Translations under genes and position numbers: made by a program
Origin: Geotrypetes seraphini
Lineage: Eukaryota > Chordata > Amphibia > Gymnophiona > Dermophiidae
DNA length: 64,000 bases
Assembly: GCF_902459505.1 (NCBI RefSeq)
Contig: NC_047088.1
Location: forward strand, 100,059,704-100,123,703
Direction: 5' to 3'
The notes under the pieces: generated by a model
Told to the model about the DNA's origin: nothing
Database searches by the model: none
The model's input: the letters and a program-made list of their open reading frames with translations, nothing else
Part shown: piece after piece, positions 32,595-44,480 of the stretch
Numbering within the stretch: position 1 is the first letter of the stretch
How the letters are laid out: each line of letters starts with the position of its first letter

Positions 32595-35129
32595 CTAGCT
32601 GATGCCCCGGCGTTGCACGGGTATTTAATTATAGCAATAACACTGTAAATGGATTCAAATAAAGATACTTTATAGTGGTGAATGAAATTATTTTTTTACA
32701 GCTTTATAAAAAGTACAATATTCAAATTATAATGTGAAATATTTGACAAAATGAATACAATACAACTAACACAAAACTTGATTATAAACAACATTTTTAG
32801 TTTCACCTCCAGGAGCAAGAACATATAAATTCTTGGGTGAAGAGACCCCCAGAACATATCACCCCAGTTAGTGAGGGATCTGCATACCAAGTTTCGTTCA
32901 AATCGGTCAAGCCGTTTTAGATTTACTGTGAGAATGGCAGCTGTTTACATTTTTTCCATTGACATGAATGGGTGAAATCTGATGTTCTGTTTGTAGCTCC
33001 GCCCACGTGTGCAGGTGGGCCGTGAGACCCCAGGACATATCACCCCAGGTAGTTGGAATTACTGTGAGAATGGCAGCTTTTTACATTTTTTCCATTGACA
33101 TGAATGGGTGAAATCTGATTTTCTGTTTGTAGCTCCGCCCACGTGTGCAGGTGGGCCGCGAGACCCCCAGAACATATCACCCCAGGTAGTGAGGGATCTG
33201 CATACCAAGTTTCGTTCAAATCGGTCAAGCCGTTTTTGAATTACTGTGAGAATGGCAGCGTTTTACTTTTTTCCCATTGACATGAATGGGTGAAATCTGA
33301 TGTTCTGTTTGTAGCTCCGCCCACATGTGCAGGTGGGCTGCAAGACCCCCAGAACATATCACCCCAGGTAGTTGGAATTACTGTGAGAATGGCAGCTTTT
33401 TACATTTTTTCCATTGACATGAATGGGTGAAATCTGATTTTCTGTTTGTAGCTCCGCCCACATGTGCAGGTGGGCCGCGAGACCCCCAGAACATATCACC
33501 CCAGGTAGTGAGGGATCTGCATACCAAGTTTCGGTCAAATCGGTCAAGCAGTTTTTGAATTACTGTGAGAATGGCAGCTCTTTACATTTTTTCCATTGAC
33601 ATGAATGGGTGAAATCTGATTTTCTGTTTGTAGCTCCGCCCACGTGTGCAGGTGGGCCGCAAGACCCCCAGAACATATCACCCCAGGTAGTGAGGGATCT
33701 GCATATCAAGTTTCGTTCAAATCGGTCCCACAGCTTTTTACATTTTTCCCATTGACTTGAATGGGTGAAATCTGATTTTCTGTTTGTAGCTCCGCCCATG
33801 TGTGCAGGTGGGCCGCGAGACCCCCAGAACATATCACCCCAGGTAGTGAGGGATCTGCATACCAAGTTTCGTTCAAATCGGTCCCACAGCTTTTTACATT
33901 TTTTCCATTGACTTGAATGGGTGAAATCTGATTTTCTGTTTGTAGCTCCGCCCACGTGTGCAGGTGGGCTACGAGACCCCCAGAACATATCACCCCAGGT
34001 AGTGAGGGATCAGCATAGCAAGTTTCGTTCAAATCGGGCAAGCCGTTTTTGCGTTGGCAGCTTTTTACATTTTTTCCTTTGACATGAATGGATGAAATCT
34101 GATTTTCTGTTTGTAGCTCCGCCCACGTGTGCAGGTGGGCCGCGAGACCCCCAGAACATATCACCCCAGGTAGTGAGGGATCTGCATACCAAGTTTCGGT
34201 CAAATCGGTCAAGCAGTTTTTGAATTACTGTGAGAATGGCAGCTCTTTACATTTTTTCCATTGACATGAATGGGTGAAATCTGATTTTCTGTTTGTAGCT
34301 CCGCCCACGTGTGCAGGTGGGCCGCAAGACCCCCAGAACATATCACCCCAGGTAGTGAGGGATCTGCATATCAAGTTTCGTTCAAATCGGTCCCACAGCT
34401 TTTTACATTTTTCCCATTGACTTGAATGGGTGAAATCTGATTTTCTGTTTGTAGCTCCGCCCATGTGTGCAGGTGGGCCGCGAGACCCCCAGAACATATC
34501 ACCCCAGGTAGTGAGGGATCTGCATACCAAGTTTCGTTCAAATCGGTCCCACAGCTTTTTACATTTTTTCCATTGACTTGAATGGGTGAAATCTGATTTT
34601 CTGTTTGTAGCTCCGCCCACGTGTGCAGGTGGGCTACGAGACCCCCAGAACATATCACCCCAGGTAGTGAGGGATCAGCATAGCAAGTTTCGTTCAAATC
34701 GGGCAAGCCGTTTTTGCGTTGGCAGCTTTTTACATTTTTTCCTTTGACATGAATGGATGAAATCTGATTTTCTGTTTGTAGCTCCGCCCACGTGTGCAGG
34801 TGGGCTGCGAGACCCCCAGAACATATCACCCCAGGTAGTGAGGGATCTGCATACCAAGTTTCATTCAAATCGGGCAAGCCGTTTTTGCGTTGGCAGCTTT
34901 TTACATTTTTTCCATTGACATGAATGGGTGAAATCAGATTTTCTGTTTGTAGCTCCGCTCACGTGTGCAGGTGGGCCGCGAGACCCCCAGAACATATCAT
35001 CCCAGGTAGTGAGGGATCTGCATACCAAGTTTCGTTCAAATCGGTCAAGCCGTTTTTGCGTGATCGCGGCACATACACACATACACACACACATACACAC
35101 ATACATACCTCCGATTTTATATATATAGA
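32595..35129 (-). mobile_element. Non-autonomous Helitron-like element H2 with internal tandem repeats
   Basis: On the - strand it starts TCTATATATATAAAATCGG (35129) after an A. It ends ACCCGTGCAACGCCGGGG-catcagCTAG, followed by T at 32594. The short GC hairpin before CTAG and the A/T flanks fit a Helitron. The interior is a (CA)-type microsatellite (about 35070-35110) and about 14 degenerate copies of a unit of 130-190 bp (32840-35060). No protein is encoded; the long frames visible in the repeats are incidental. Confidence 0.6.
32840..35060. repeat. Tandem repeat array within H2, with a 665-bp higher-order duplication
   Basis: The unit includes gaacatatcaccccaggtag, gtttcgttcaaatcggtcaa and ctccgcccacgtgtgcaggt, in about 14 copies. 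The block 33560-34224 is repeated almost unchanged as 34225-34889 (period 665 bp, about four units each), which points to a recent duplication by unequal exchange or slippage. Confidence 0.9.
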
Positions 35130-35130
35130 T

Positions 35131-36680
35131 GGTGTAATTTTGCTCATTGTTTGTGCTTTGTAGATAGTTCTGCTGTGTGTTCCTATAGTTGTCTTGGCTC
35201 CTTAATTTATTTCCTCTTTGCCACTGAGCAGAGTTTTGGTTCTACCCTGCTCATAGGTGCACTGAAATGATAATTGTACAAATATTTCTGATAAAATATT
35301 GTTTATTAAAATTTAACAGACATCCTGTTTCAAGGCATTTATTTGTAAATGGAGGAACATTGCAAGTCAGAGAGTGTAAATGCAACTTCCCTGACTTAAT
35401 GCCCTCAAAATTCCGTTCTGCTAGGTTCACTTAAATATACCTAATACATGATGACATTTTACTGCCTGCATATAATTGGTCAAGAATGGTAATATAAGGC
35501 GCTTGCATGCATATTGGGGGAGTATCTGTCCCCCTCACACAAGAATTCCTAAAAGTTAGATTTTAATACTAGCTTATCTGATAAAGAAAGATACCGAAGA
35601 AACCAAGAAAAGGTATTACAATATACTTACAGAGGAAAAATTATCTATACACACTGCTTTAAATCATTTCTCCTTAACAGTCAAACTGCTGCTCCCATGT
35701 TACTGAGTCACTTAAGAGCATGCACTGAAAATCCTGTGTCTGTCTCAGTGAAAGAGAAGGGGAGTGGCCAATCCACTCCCAAAAACCTACATTTTCCTCC
35801 AGTACAATTTTTAGAGGTAATTATATTTCAGTCTGAATCCTTGAATATGAAAGTTCCTACATTAATAGTTTACTAAAATTTAATTCATCGTATAAGCATT
35901 TTATATATCCAATTAGAATTTCTAACTTTACCCTGCAAAAAAGGAGAGGGAACCCCCTCCCCTGGAATGTAATCTCTGTAGTAAGAAGAAAAGTCCATCT
36001 CTATACCAACCAGGTCAAAAGCCAAACTTTATCTGCCACAGATCTTTGGAACCAGACTGGGCACACATTGAAACAATGGATCTTCATAAAACTAAGCTAC
36101 AGCCTGGGTGTATCTGCTCTGTTCTTCAACAGAGCTTATATATTAATTCTAGTGACCTGAGAGAAAGCCTACTCCTGTTTCCAGTGACCTCAGCACAAAA
36201 CACATATTTAGGTCAATATATTATCCCATATTTGTCTTATCTAGTTTGTGTTCTGGCTTATCCAATTGTAATTTTATATAGCCACTCATAAACCCTTCTC
36301 CTCTGCCCTTGGATTAGGTCCTTATCTTATAAATCAAAGCCTGACTAGTAAATCCAGAGCAATGGGAGGAAAATATAATGGCTATTTTATTTGTCATGCT
36401 TGTCCATTCCACCACACATCCATCCAATTTTAATAGGCTGACAATCCCAGGTTTAAAAGGGCCACATCACCCACTGGAGCTTGTCTATTCTGTTTATGTC
36501 CTATTTTATGGTATGTTGTCACTCCCATTGTTTTCCTGCTTTGCCAGATGTCTCTTCTGAGTAAGGAGGGTCGTCTGAAAATTGTAGTTCTTGAAAGTTT
36601 ATTTCCTAAACATCTGTAATAAGTATTGTCTCAACCTTCCACCAGATTTTGAGTTTTCAGAGCCAATAGTATTGCAGGAC
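35131..36680. other. Unclassified AT-rich intergenic DNA
   Basis: No convincing gene, RNA or complete element is seen. About 35280-35310 has an A/T-rich repeat-edge look (aaatattgtttattaaaatt). No coding frame resembles a known family. Confidence 0.35.
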
Positions 36681-36689
36681 AGTGTTTCC

Positions 36690-37400
36690 TTCTTTTAACT
36701 TCTCTAAATTGCTGTCATCTTCTATTCAAATCAATTATTGTCATTATATATTTTCACTCCTTTTCTTCTGACCTATGCCAAAAGCAAGTCCTTGAGGTTA
36801 GAGTTCAATATCTTTACCATGATCAGTCTGGGTCTACCTTCTGGCACTGGGGATTTCCCAGATACCCTATGGGCTCTGAAAGTTGACTGAAAACTATGTC
36901 ATCCTACAATGCTGGTGAAGAAAATAATTCTTTACATAGTTTTTACAGAAATATGTCTGTTTCCCATTACAAGCCTTCCAGTACACCTACTAAGGGCACA
37001 TGTCTTCTATTATTTTGTAAACGTTCATGTATAACTTTATTCTGTGAACCAGACTCCTTCTTTAGAATCCCTAGCTCATCCTCTGCTTCTGTGATTCACT
37101 GTTTCATTCATTCCACTCTCTTTCAGTTTCGTTCTTACTCCACCCATCTCAGTTTGACCATAATGTTTCAGTAACTGTGACATGTTCCTCTTTTATGGTT
37201 TTAAGGATTACCTCTGGGTCATTTTCCCATTCAGGGCTTGCATCCACACTTGCTCTGGAGCCTGCCGCTGGTGACCTACTCCCCATAGAACCGGGTGAAG
37301 CCATGGTCAGTGGTGGCCCACCACCATCTTGCTCTGTTAGACATTCCTACATTTACTGCCTCATTTCACCACTTAAAATGGAGCTAATGTTGCTGCCTTC
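36690..37400 (-). mobile_element. Decayed L1-clade ORF1 remnant
   Basis: Reading the - strand with stops and shifts, MASPGSMGSRSPAAGSRAS opens near 37305. About 36850-36780 gives RAHRVSGKSPVPEGRPRLIM followed by VKILN. The latter resembles the RRM-linked RAHR..G....RPR.I.V motif of L1 ORF1 proteins. Stops are many, so this is an old remnant. Confidence 0.45.
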
Positions 37401-38195
37401 TGCCCCCTACCCCATGCTGACATATTGTAGAGACACCTTTGCAGACTCAGATAATTGTCACTAAAGCTATTAAGCATTCTAAGGGAGTCCCCATGCAGCC
37501 TGTCTGCTGTGTAGCTCAGCAAAACATGACCCCTCCATAAAGAAGTCAATTTGAATAATAGCTAGAAAGCTAACTTCAAATCCAAATTGTAGCCATCTAA
37601 ATTAAGCTCATATGGATTTGAACCTAGGCACCTAAGCTTGGTTGAAGATTAGTTTAAATAGAACGCAGATTTAGGATGCTCAGATTTGGGGGCTTAAATT
37701 CAACAGGCTAGCAATGAAAATCAATGTTAGCTCTTCATCACCACCATTTAGTGTTGAATAAAAATATGCCTCAACATTTTCAGTGATTCCTCTCCTCATC
37801 CTTCAGAAAGCTCCAAATACCAGGCCAATAGGAAGTTGCTCTCTTGACCAGCCCAGCACCCATTGCCCTGGCAACATCTATTACCAAAACAAGCCAAGAG
37901 GAAGTAAGACTTTGCATTCGGGGGGGGGGGGAGGGGAGGTTCTGGGGAAGTCAGGGAATGTTGGGAATCTTTGCTCTTCAACAGGGGAGGAGGAAGAAAT
38001 CACAGAAACTGAGGAAAAAGTAGATAATGGACTCAGGCACAGAGTAAGCCCTGTACTGTTTGATCAGTAGAATTAACTGGTTACCACTGAAAATTATAAT
38101 TATTTACTTAACTTGCTCTCCCTAACCTTATACAGCTTGTAAGTTCATCCAGAATTTGAGCACTACCTTTGAAAATTTACCTCTGAAGGACCTTT

Positions 38196-38830
38196 AACTA
38201 CTGTGTTTCCCTGAAAATGAGACCTACCCCGAAAATAAGCCCTAGCATGATTTTCAGGGTAGGGCTTAATATAAGCTTAATATAAGCCCTACCTCTGAAA
38301 ATAAGCCCTAGTCTTAGGCAGCTGCGCTTTCCCCCAGCCTCGCTGCACAGCTGAACCGCCGAACCCCTGCTGACCATCCAACCGATCCCCACTGACCATA
38401 CATACCTTGCTGCAGAGGAGTGTTGGGCTAGCTGCACTCACAGGCTGCTTCGCGGCCTCGCTGGGGCCATCTGTGTACTAATGACATCATCAGTGCACAA
38501 ATGGCCCCAGCGAGGCCGCGAAGCAGCCTGTGAGTGCTGCTGGCCCGACGCTCCTCTGCAGCAAGGTATTTATGGTTGAGGTCGGCAGAGATCGGTAGGA
38601 AGGATGGAGGGTCATTGGCGGTTTGGCTGCATTGCGGGAGCGGCGGGGGGTGCTCAAGGGTTCTGCTGCATGAGGGATGGGAGGGAGGGAAGGATGGAAG
38701 CTGGGCAAAGGGTTCTGCACAGGGGGATGGGAGGGACGGAAGGATAGAAGCTGGGCAAGGGTTTTGCTGCACAGGGGGATGGGAGGGATAGATGCTGCAG
38801 AGGGAAGGCACAAGGGGATAGGTGAGAGGG
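38196..38830. mobile_element. DNA-transposon-like repeat with a 75-bp-arm palindrome
   Basis: It begins with tgtttccctgaaaatgagac and repeats of gaaaataagccct, a word common in vertebrate repeats of uncertain class. 38396-38567 is a palindrome: left arm gctgcagaggagtgttgggc to gcgaggccgcgaag-type sequence, right arm the inverse with gcgaggccgcgaagcagcct, around a loop holding tgacatcatc. A GGGATGGGAGGGA minisatellite follows (38670-38800). Non-coding. Confidence 0.5.
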
Positions 38831-39107
38831 GTCCTTACCCTGCTGAACCGGCCTCTTCCTCAGTATTGATATAGCAGACTTTGGAGGGCTTCCTCCTTCC
38901 TCAGACGGAGAATAAGAAAGTTTGGGAGCAGAAGCATATTGTGAGGGACCTAGGTCTGAGCGCATCGGACACCATGCTAAGCCCCGAATATCTCAAGACT
39001 TCCTCTCAGACGTGGATTGCAGAATCAGTCAGAGAGCAAGGTTTTGGATGCCGGAAGTACTGCCTATCCTCGAACTGGAGCTGGAATGCTGACTACTGCC
39101 TTAAACT

Positions 39108-39432
39108 GGGTGATGGGATACCCAACAGAGGAAATATTTTTTCACTCAGAGAATAGTTAAGCTCTGAAATGCGTTGCCAGAAGTTGTGGTAAAAGTGGAT
39201 AGTGGTTTTAAGAAAGGTTTGGACAAATTCCTGGAGGAAAAGAACATAGTTTGTTATTAAGACTTGAGGGAAGCCTTTCCTTGCCCTAGATCGGTAGCAT
39301 GGAATGTTGCTACTCTCTGGGTTTTGGCCAAGTACTAGTGACCTGGATTGGCCACCGTGAGAACAGGCTACTGGGCTTGATGAACCATTGGTCTGACCAA
39401 GTAAGGCTATTTTTATGCTTATGTTTTTAGCA
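39108..39432 (+). mobile_element. CR1 LINE, 3' fragment
   Basis: The 3' end of CR1: aggaaatattttttcactca, gcgttgccagaagttgtggt and gaaccattggtctgaccaag, then a tail atgcttatgttttta. Only the end of ORF2 and the 3' UTR are present. Confidence 0.75.
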
Positions 39433-40505
39433 CCCTCATCTCCACAACCATTGTAGTAGTCTTCCTCTGGACCGACTCCATCCTGTTTATATCTTTTTGA
39501 AGATGCGGTCTCCAGAATTGTACACAATATTCTAAATGAGGTCTCACCAGAGTCTTATACAGGGCATCAATACCTCATTTTTCCTACTGGCCATTCCTCT
39601 CCCTATGCACCCTAGCATCCTTCTAGCTTTTGTCATCACCTTTTGAATCTGTTTGGCCACCTTAAGACCATCACGTACTACCACACTCAAGTCCCACTCT
39701 TCTTTTGTGCACAAAAGTTCTTCGCCCCCTAAACCAGTGGTCTCAAACTCACGGTCCACCAAGTACTATTTTGAGGCCTTCGGTATGTTTATCATAATCA
39801 CAATAGTAAAATAAAAGTTTCTTGATCATATGTCTCTTTAGCTATAAATTACAATATTATTATTAAGACTTAACCAAAAGGAAAGATTTCTAAACTATAG
39901 TTTTACCTCATGCAAAATTGTCATTTCTTTAATGACATTAACTATTTTTTTCTGAGGCCCTCCAAGTACCTACAAATCCAAAATGTGGCCCTGCAAAGGG
40001 TTAGAGTATGAGACCACTGCCCTTGTATCGTTCCCTTGGGTTTCTGCCACCCAAATACACAACCTTGCATTTCTTACCATTAAATCTTAGCTGCCAAATT
40101 TCAGATCATTCCTCAAGCTTCACTAGGTCCTTCCTCATATTTCCACACCATCATGGGTGTCTACTCTGTTGCAGATTTTGGTGTCATCCACAAAGAAGCA
40201 AATGTTACCAGTCAGCCCTTCAGTAATATTGCTTATAAAAATGTCAACATTAACAGGTCCAAGAACCAAACCTTTAGGCACACCACTGGTAAAATCCCTT
40301 TCCTCAGAGCAATCTCCATTGACCGCTACTCTCTGTCGCCTTCCACTCAACCAGTTCCTGACCCAGTCCATCACTTTGGGGCCCATATCGAGGTCACTCC
40401 GTTTATTTATTAGACACCTGTGTGGGACACTGTCAAAGGCTTTGCTAAAATCTAACATCACACCTAGCGCTCTCCCTTTATCCAATTTTCTGGCCACCCA
40501 GTCAA
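39433..40505 (-). mobile_element. CR1 LINE fragment interrupted by a hAT element
   Basis: The - strand encodes the RT middle and C-terminal regions: MLDFSKAFDSVPHRCLIN, DWVRNWLSGRRQRVAVNG, TSGVPKGLVLG and FFVDDTKICN (a V-D-D variant of the usual A-D-D). Further down are KVMTKARRMLGCIGRGM and RKNEVLMP. It has multiple frame breaks. A hAT element (39735-40019) sits inside. The right end is cut at 40505 by an L1-like insertion. Confidence 0.8.
39735..40019. mobile_element. hAT element inside CR1
   Basis: Ends are cagtggtctcaaactc and gagtatgagaccactg, in inverted orientation. Left flank is ccctaaac and right flank is cccttgta, a poorly kept 8-bp duplication. It is 285 bp, AT-rich and non-coding. 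It sits at the same CR1 position as the unrelated-length hAT at 43377. Confidence 0.65.
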
Positions 40506-41165
40506 AGATTTGTATTTATTTATTGAAATTTAAACACAAGACAACTCTTGTTTCAAGAAATACAGAAAGAAAAAATTCTTGGTATAAATATACATGAAGG
40601 AGAAAGTAACATATGTTTACCCCTTCCACCCACTATGATATTAAACTTTTACACTCTTCCTTAGACCACAATATGGGGACATGGTCACACTGAAAAATAC
40701 AAGGAGAATTATAACCTTGAAATATCTGTGAAGTAAGACTTAACATGAAATCTCAATTCTTTAACCTCTACTCCAACTTATAACTTCTTTAGTTCGAGAA
40801 AGGTCTTCAAATGTTCAGGAGCATAAAAAATATATTTAGATCTCCCAAACCAGACCAGACATTTACAGGGGTATGCCAACAAAAAAGATGCACCAATATT
40901 AACAGTCTCATTGAGAGAAATAACTTTTTCGTTCTTGAGTGGTCTTAGTGACTTCTGGGTATAGCCAAATTTTTTGTCCACCAAACAATGTATGAACATT
41001 TTTTTTTAAATATAACCTCAATACCATATTTAAGTCCTACTCAAAAACAAAGGACACCAACAATATAGCTCTGTCAGATGTATCTGATATCAATTGCTCC
41101 AATACTGCAGATATATTATTAACATCAATCTGAACAAGGATTTTTTTTTTTTTTTACGGATAACC
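40506..41165 (-). mobile_element. L1-like ORF1-only element, 5'-truncated
   Basis: The - strand gives, with breaks, DRAILLVSFVF, then PLKNEKVISLNETVNIGASF, then LAYPCKCLVWFGRSKYIFYA and PEHLKTFLELK. This aligns with the C-terminal domain at 56450-56760. About 270 bp of 3' UTR follow the ORF1 stop down to the A-rich end at about 40510, with no RT region in between. Confidence 0.5.
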
Positions 41166-41400
41166 ATAATACAGATGGAACCTGAATTATACACTGCAGG
41201 TTATTCAGGAATATAACTTGGGCTTCAGTTACATCACTGTTTGGGATGAAGCTTTAAGTACTCTATGAATTTGGTCTAGAATTCAGATGTACACAGTACA
41301 TCAATGATCTTTACTAATTTTCTAATGGGGAATCTTTGGCAATGAGGAGAGTCCCCCTCTGCTGACAACATCTGGTCTGGAGGGTTCTCCCTCTGATGAT

Positions 41401-41480
41401 GTAATGTAATGTAAATGTAATGTAATTTATTTCTTATATACCGCTACATCCGTTAGGTTCTAAGCGGTTTACAATCCTGT
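41401..41480 (-). mobile_element. L2-type LINE 3' tail
   Basis: On the - strand, gattgtaaaccgcttagaac is followed by gcggtatataagaaataaat and (acatt)n. This is the L2 3' end form, like those at 19960 and 57091. Confidence 0.55.
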
Positions 41481-41513
41481 TCCTCAGGCACATTCAGGGT
41501 GAGTGGTGTAACT

Positions 41514-41709
41514 CAGTGGTTCCCAACCCTGTCCTGGAGGACCACCAGGCCAGTCAGATTTTCAGGATAGCCCTAATGAATATGCATGATAGTGATCTGC
41601 ATATAATGGAGGTGCCATGCATGCAAATCTGCTCCATGCATATTAATTAGGACTATCCTGAAAACCCGACTGGCCTGGTGGTCCTCCAGGACAGGGTTGG
41701 GAACCACTG
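41514..41709. mobile_element. hAT MITE with perfect 8-bp target duplication
   Basis: A 196-bp palindrome with ends cagtggttcccaaccctgtc and gacagggttgggaaccactg, which are perfect inverted repeats continuing into ctggaggaccaccaggccag. It is flanked by gtgtaact at 41506-41513 and 41710-41717, an exact duplication. It is non-coding and the best preserved MITE in the window. Confidence 0.92.
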
Positions 41710-41717
41710 GTGTAACT

Positions 41718-42704
41718 TTAAAAAAGTCTACATCCCCACAATTTCCTTAAGCCCATCTTTCATCCCCAAACATATTCTATCTCTGTTTCCCAGCCCATTT
41801 CCCTTGCACCCTTCTCCCAATATTCATGCTTCTCATCTCTTTTCCCCAAGTCACCTCTGTCTAAATCCCTCTCAGCCAGTCTCAATCCCCAACAATAAGC
41901 ACTCACCATCCTGTCTCCATCCACAGATCCTTCAAGTCAGAATCCCCTTACTCCAGTTTTTAAATTCCTCCTATTTTTTTCTTCAGAGGCTTGTTGGTGA
42001 TGCCACCTTTGCAATAAACATTCTGCTTTCTTTTGGCACCACATGAAAATCAGTTTGAACCACACAGTGCCCAAACTCTCATACTGTTTGTTCAGACTTA
42101 TGAGAATAGTGTGGGAATTTGGGCTGCACTGCACGTCTCAAACTTACAGGCAGCTGCATGTGGAAAATATATAATCTATTATGGATTTAGAGGCAGCAAT
42201 GTCTCCAGAGAAGGCTAGGGAGCATGTATATTGCAGGAAATACCAGGGGACTGCATTTAAACATAGAAATATGATAGTAACATAGCAAATGACGACAGAT
42301 AAAGTTGATGATCCATCCATTCTGCCCACCAATCACATTCATTCTCAAGGCAACAAACCAATAATTATTTGTTTTATTTGTTGAGTATGTTTTCCCTGCC
42401 CCCATGAAATAGGTAAGACCTGTGCTCGGACAATTTGAATGTGGTATAAAATGCATATAATTGCTCCTGGTATTTCTTGCTGCTTATGGTACAGAGATCG
42501 TAGAAGTCTGCCCAGCATTGGCTTCATCGCCCCACTGCTGGAGTCATCATCAGAGCTAAGTTCAGTCCCCCCCCCCCCCCTTTTCTGTCTTGTCATATAC
42601 AGGACACAGACCATAGAAGTCTCTCTGGCATTGTTTTCACTTCTCTGCTGCTGGGTTTCTATTTAAGCATCACTTCTGCATATCATAAATGAAGTTATAG
42701 TTTT
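41718..42704. other. Unclassified intergenic DNA
   Basis: No gene is supported. About 42245-42330 contains catagaaatatgatagtaac and gacgacagataaagttgatg, which resembles a CR1 3' terminus on the - strand. The rest (42330-42700) is repeat-like, with two related blocks around cagagatcgtagaagtctgc and cacagaccatagaagtctct. Confidence 0.35.
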
Positions 42705-43376
42705 TGATCTGTCGATAAAGGCCAAATGGCCCATCCAAATCATCCACTAGCTCCTTCTCTCTCTATGAGATCCCACACGCCTTTCCCATGCTTTCTTGAA
42801 TTCAGATGCTGTCTTGGTCTCCACCACCTCTACCGGGAAACTATTCCACGCATCTACCACCCTTTCTGTAAAAAAGTATTTCCTTAGATTATTCCTTATC
42901 CTATCACCTTTTAATTTCATCCTATGCCCTCTCATTCCAGAGCTTCCTTTGAAATGAAAGAGATTTACCTCGTATTTATGCCAAGTAGGTATTTAAACAT
43001 CTCTATCATATCTCCCCTCTCCCACCTTTCCTCCAAAGTATACATATTGAGATCTTTAAGTCTGTTCCCATATGCCTTATGACCAAGACCCCCAACCATT
43101 TTAGTAGCCTTCCTCTGGACCGACACCATCCTGTTTATATATTTTGAAGGTGCAGTCTCCAGAATTGTACACAATATTCTAAATGAGGTCTCACCGGAGT
43201 ATTATACAGAGGCATCAATAACTCCTTTTTCCTACTGGCCATACCTCTCCATATGCACCCTAGCATCCTTCTAGCTTTCATTATTTTCAACCTATTTGGC
43301 CACCTGTAAATCACCACATACTATCACAACCAAGTCCCATTCCTCTTTTGTGCACAAATTTTTTCACCCCCTAAAC

Positions 43377-44480
43377 CAGTGTATCTCAAACTATGTGTCC
43401 CTGAGATTCCAAGTGTGCCGTGGCACACTGAGAAGAGAGGTGCCTGCCAGCTGACTTCCCTACATGGTACAGCGCCAGTGCTGCCCAATTCACCGAAGGC
43501 CTGCGTGTTTCCCCTTTCTCTCTAGTGTCCTCCGGCTTCCACCCATAGCCTCCTGGTCTCACCTTTAAAGCTATTTACAGCAGCCTGAAGAGGATCACCG
43601 GTAGGTAAAATGATTTTATTTTCAATATAGTGATTGAAATGTGTCAGTTTTGAGAATTTATATCTGCTGTGTATATTGTGTGCATATGAAAAATGAATGG
43701 AAAAAATTGCATTACAATTAGTAAAGGGGATCTGGGGCAGAGCTTGGGTGGGCCTAGGGAGGTTTATACTTGGGGTACTCAGTTGATATTTGTTAGACTT
43801 AGGGGGTATATAGCTTGAAGTAGTTGACAAACACTGCTGTAGGCATTCAGCTGGCGCCAGTGCCTCTCCTTCTCTCTGGCTCTCTTCCCTGCGGGGTGTC
43901 AGGTCAAAAGCGCGCCAGGACAAAGGCGCGCCCAGACAATTGAGCGCATTGCGCGCCGCTCTAAATTACTGTTTTTAGTGCTCCGATGGGGGGGGGGGCG
44001 TGGGGGGAACCCCCCCCCCCACTTTACTTAATAGACATCGCGCCGCATTGTGGGGGGTTGTAACCCCCCACATTTTACTGAAAACTTAACTTTTTCCCTG
44101 TTTTTAGGGAAAAGTTCAGTTTACAGTAAAATGTGGAGGGTTACAACCCCCCCAAACCCCCCATAACGCCGGCACGATATCTAATAAGTAAACTGGGGGG
44201 GTTCCCCAACAAAACCCCCCATCAGAGCCCCTAAAAACTGTAATTTAGAGCGGCGCTGTGGCGCGCGCTTTTGTCTTTCGCGCTGTTGTCTATGAACCTC
44301 CCTGCGGCACCCCCTACTGGCATCTCAGGGCCCATCTGTTGGGCCTCTGCACTTGATCGGATGTCATGCTGATGTCACGCTTCTGCATGATGTCATCACA
44401 GTCAATGCACTTTTGGGCACCTCAAGCTGTGGCCACTACTTTTAGTGTGTCCCAAGCTCAAGAAAGTTTGAAAGACACTG
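43377..44480. mobile_element. hAT element inside CR1, carrying a foldback insert
   Basis: Ends are cagtgtatctcaaact and agtttgaaagacactg. The target duplication is ccctaaac (43369-43376) and ccctaaat (44481-44488), 7 of 8 identical. Its ends resemble the hAT at 23480-24140, so it is probably the same family. A 404-bp foldback element interrupts it. No transposase domain was recognised in this copy. Confidence 0.8.
43895..44298. mobile_element. Foldback (Mutator-like?) element, 404 bp
   Basis: It is almost wholly palindromic: ggtcaaaagcgcgcc at the left, gcgcgcgcttttgtc at the right, and inner arms gctctaaattactg/acagtaaaatgt-type sequence. The turnaround is at about 44100 (ctgtttttaggg). It is flanked by tccctgcgg at 43886-43894 and 44299-44307. 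A 9-bp duplication with long inverted repeats suggests a Mutator-like foldback, but the superfamily is inferred. Confidence 0.7.

Noticed and set aside
33560-34877. Repeated open frames of 142 and 168 codons on the - strand suggesting a repeat protein
   Set aside because: They follow the tandem repeat period exactly, overlap each other in different frames, and contain no recognisable domain. They are by-products of the repeat.
32840-35060. CRISPR-like regularly spaced repeats
   Set aside because: Units of 130-190 bp are joined without unique spacers, lie inside a transposon-like element, and the genome is a vertebrate's.
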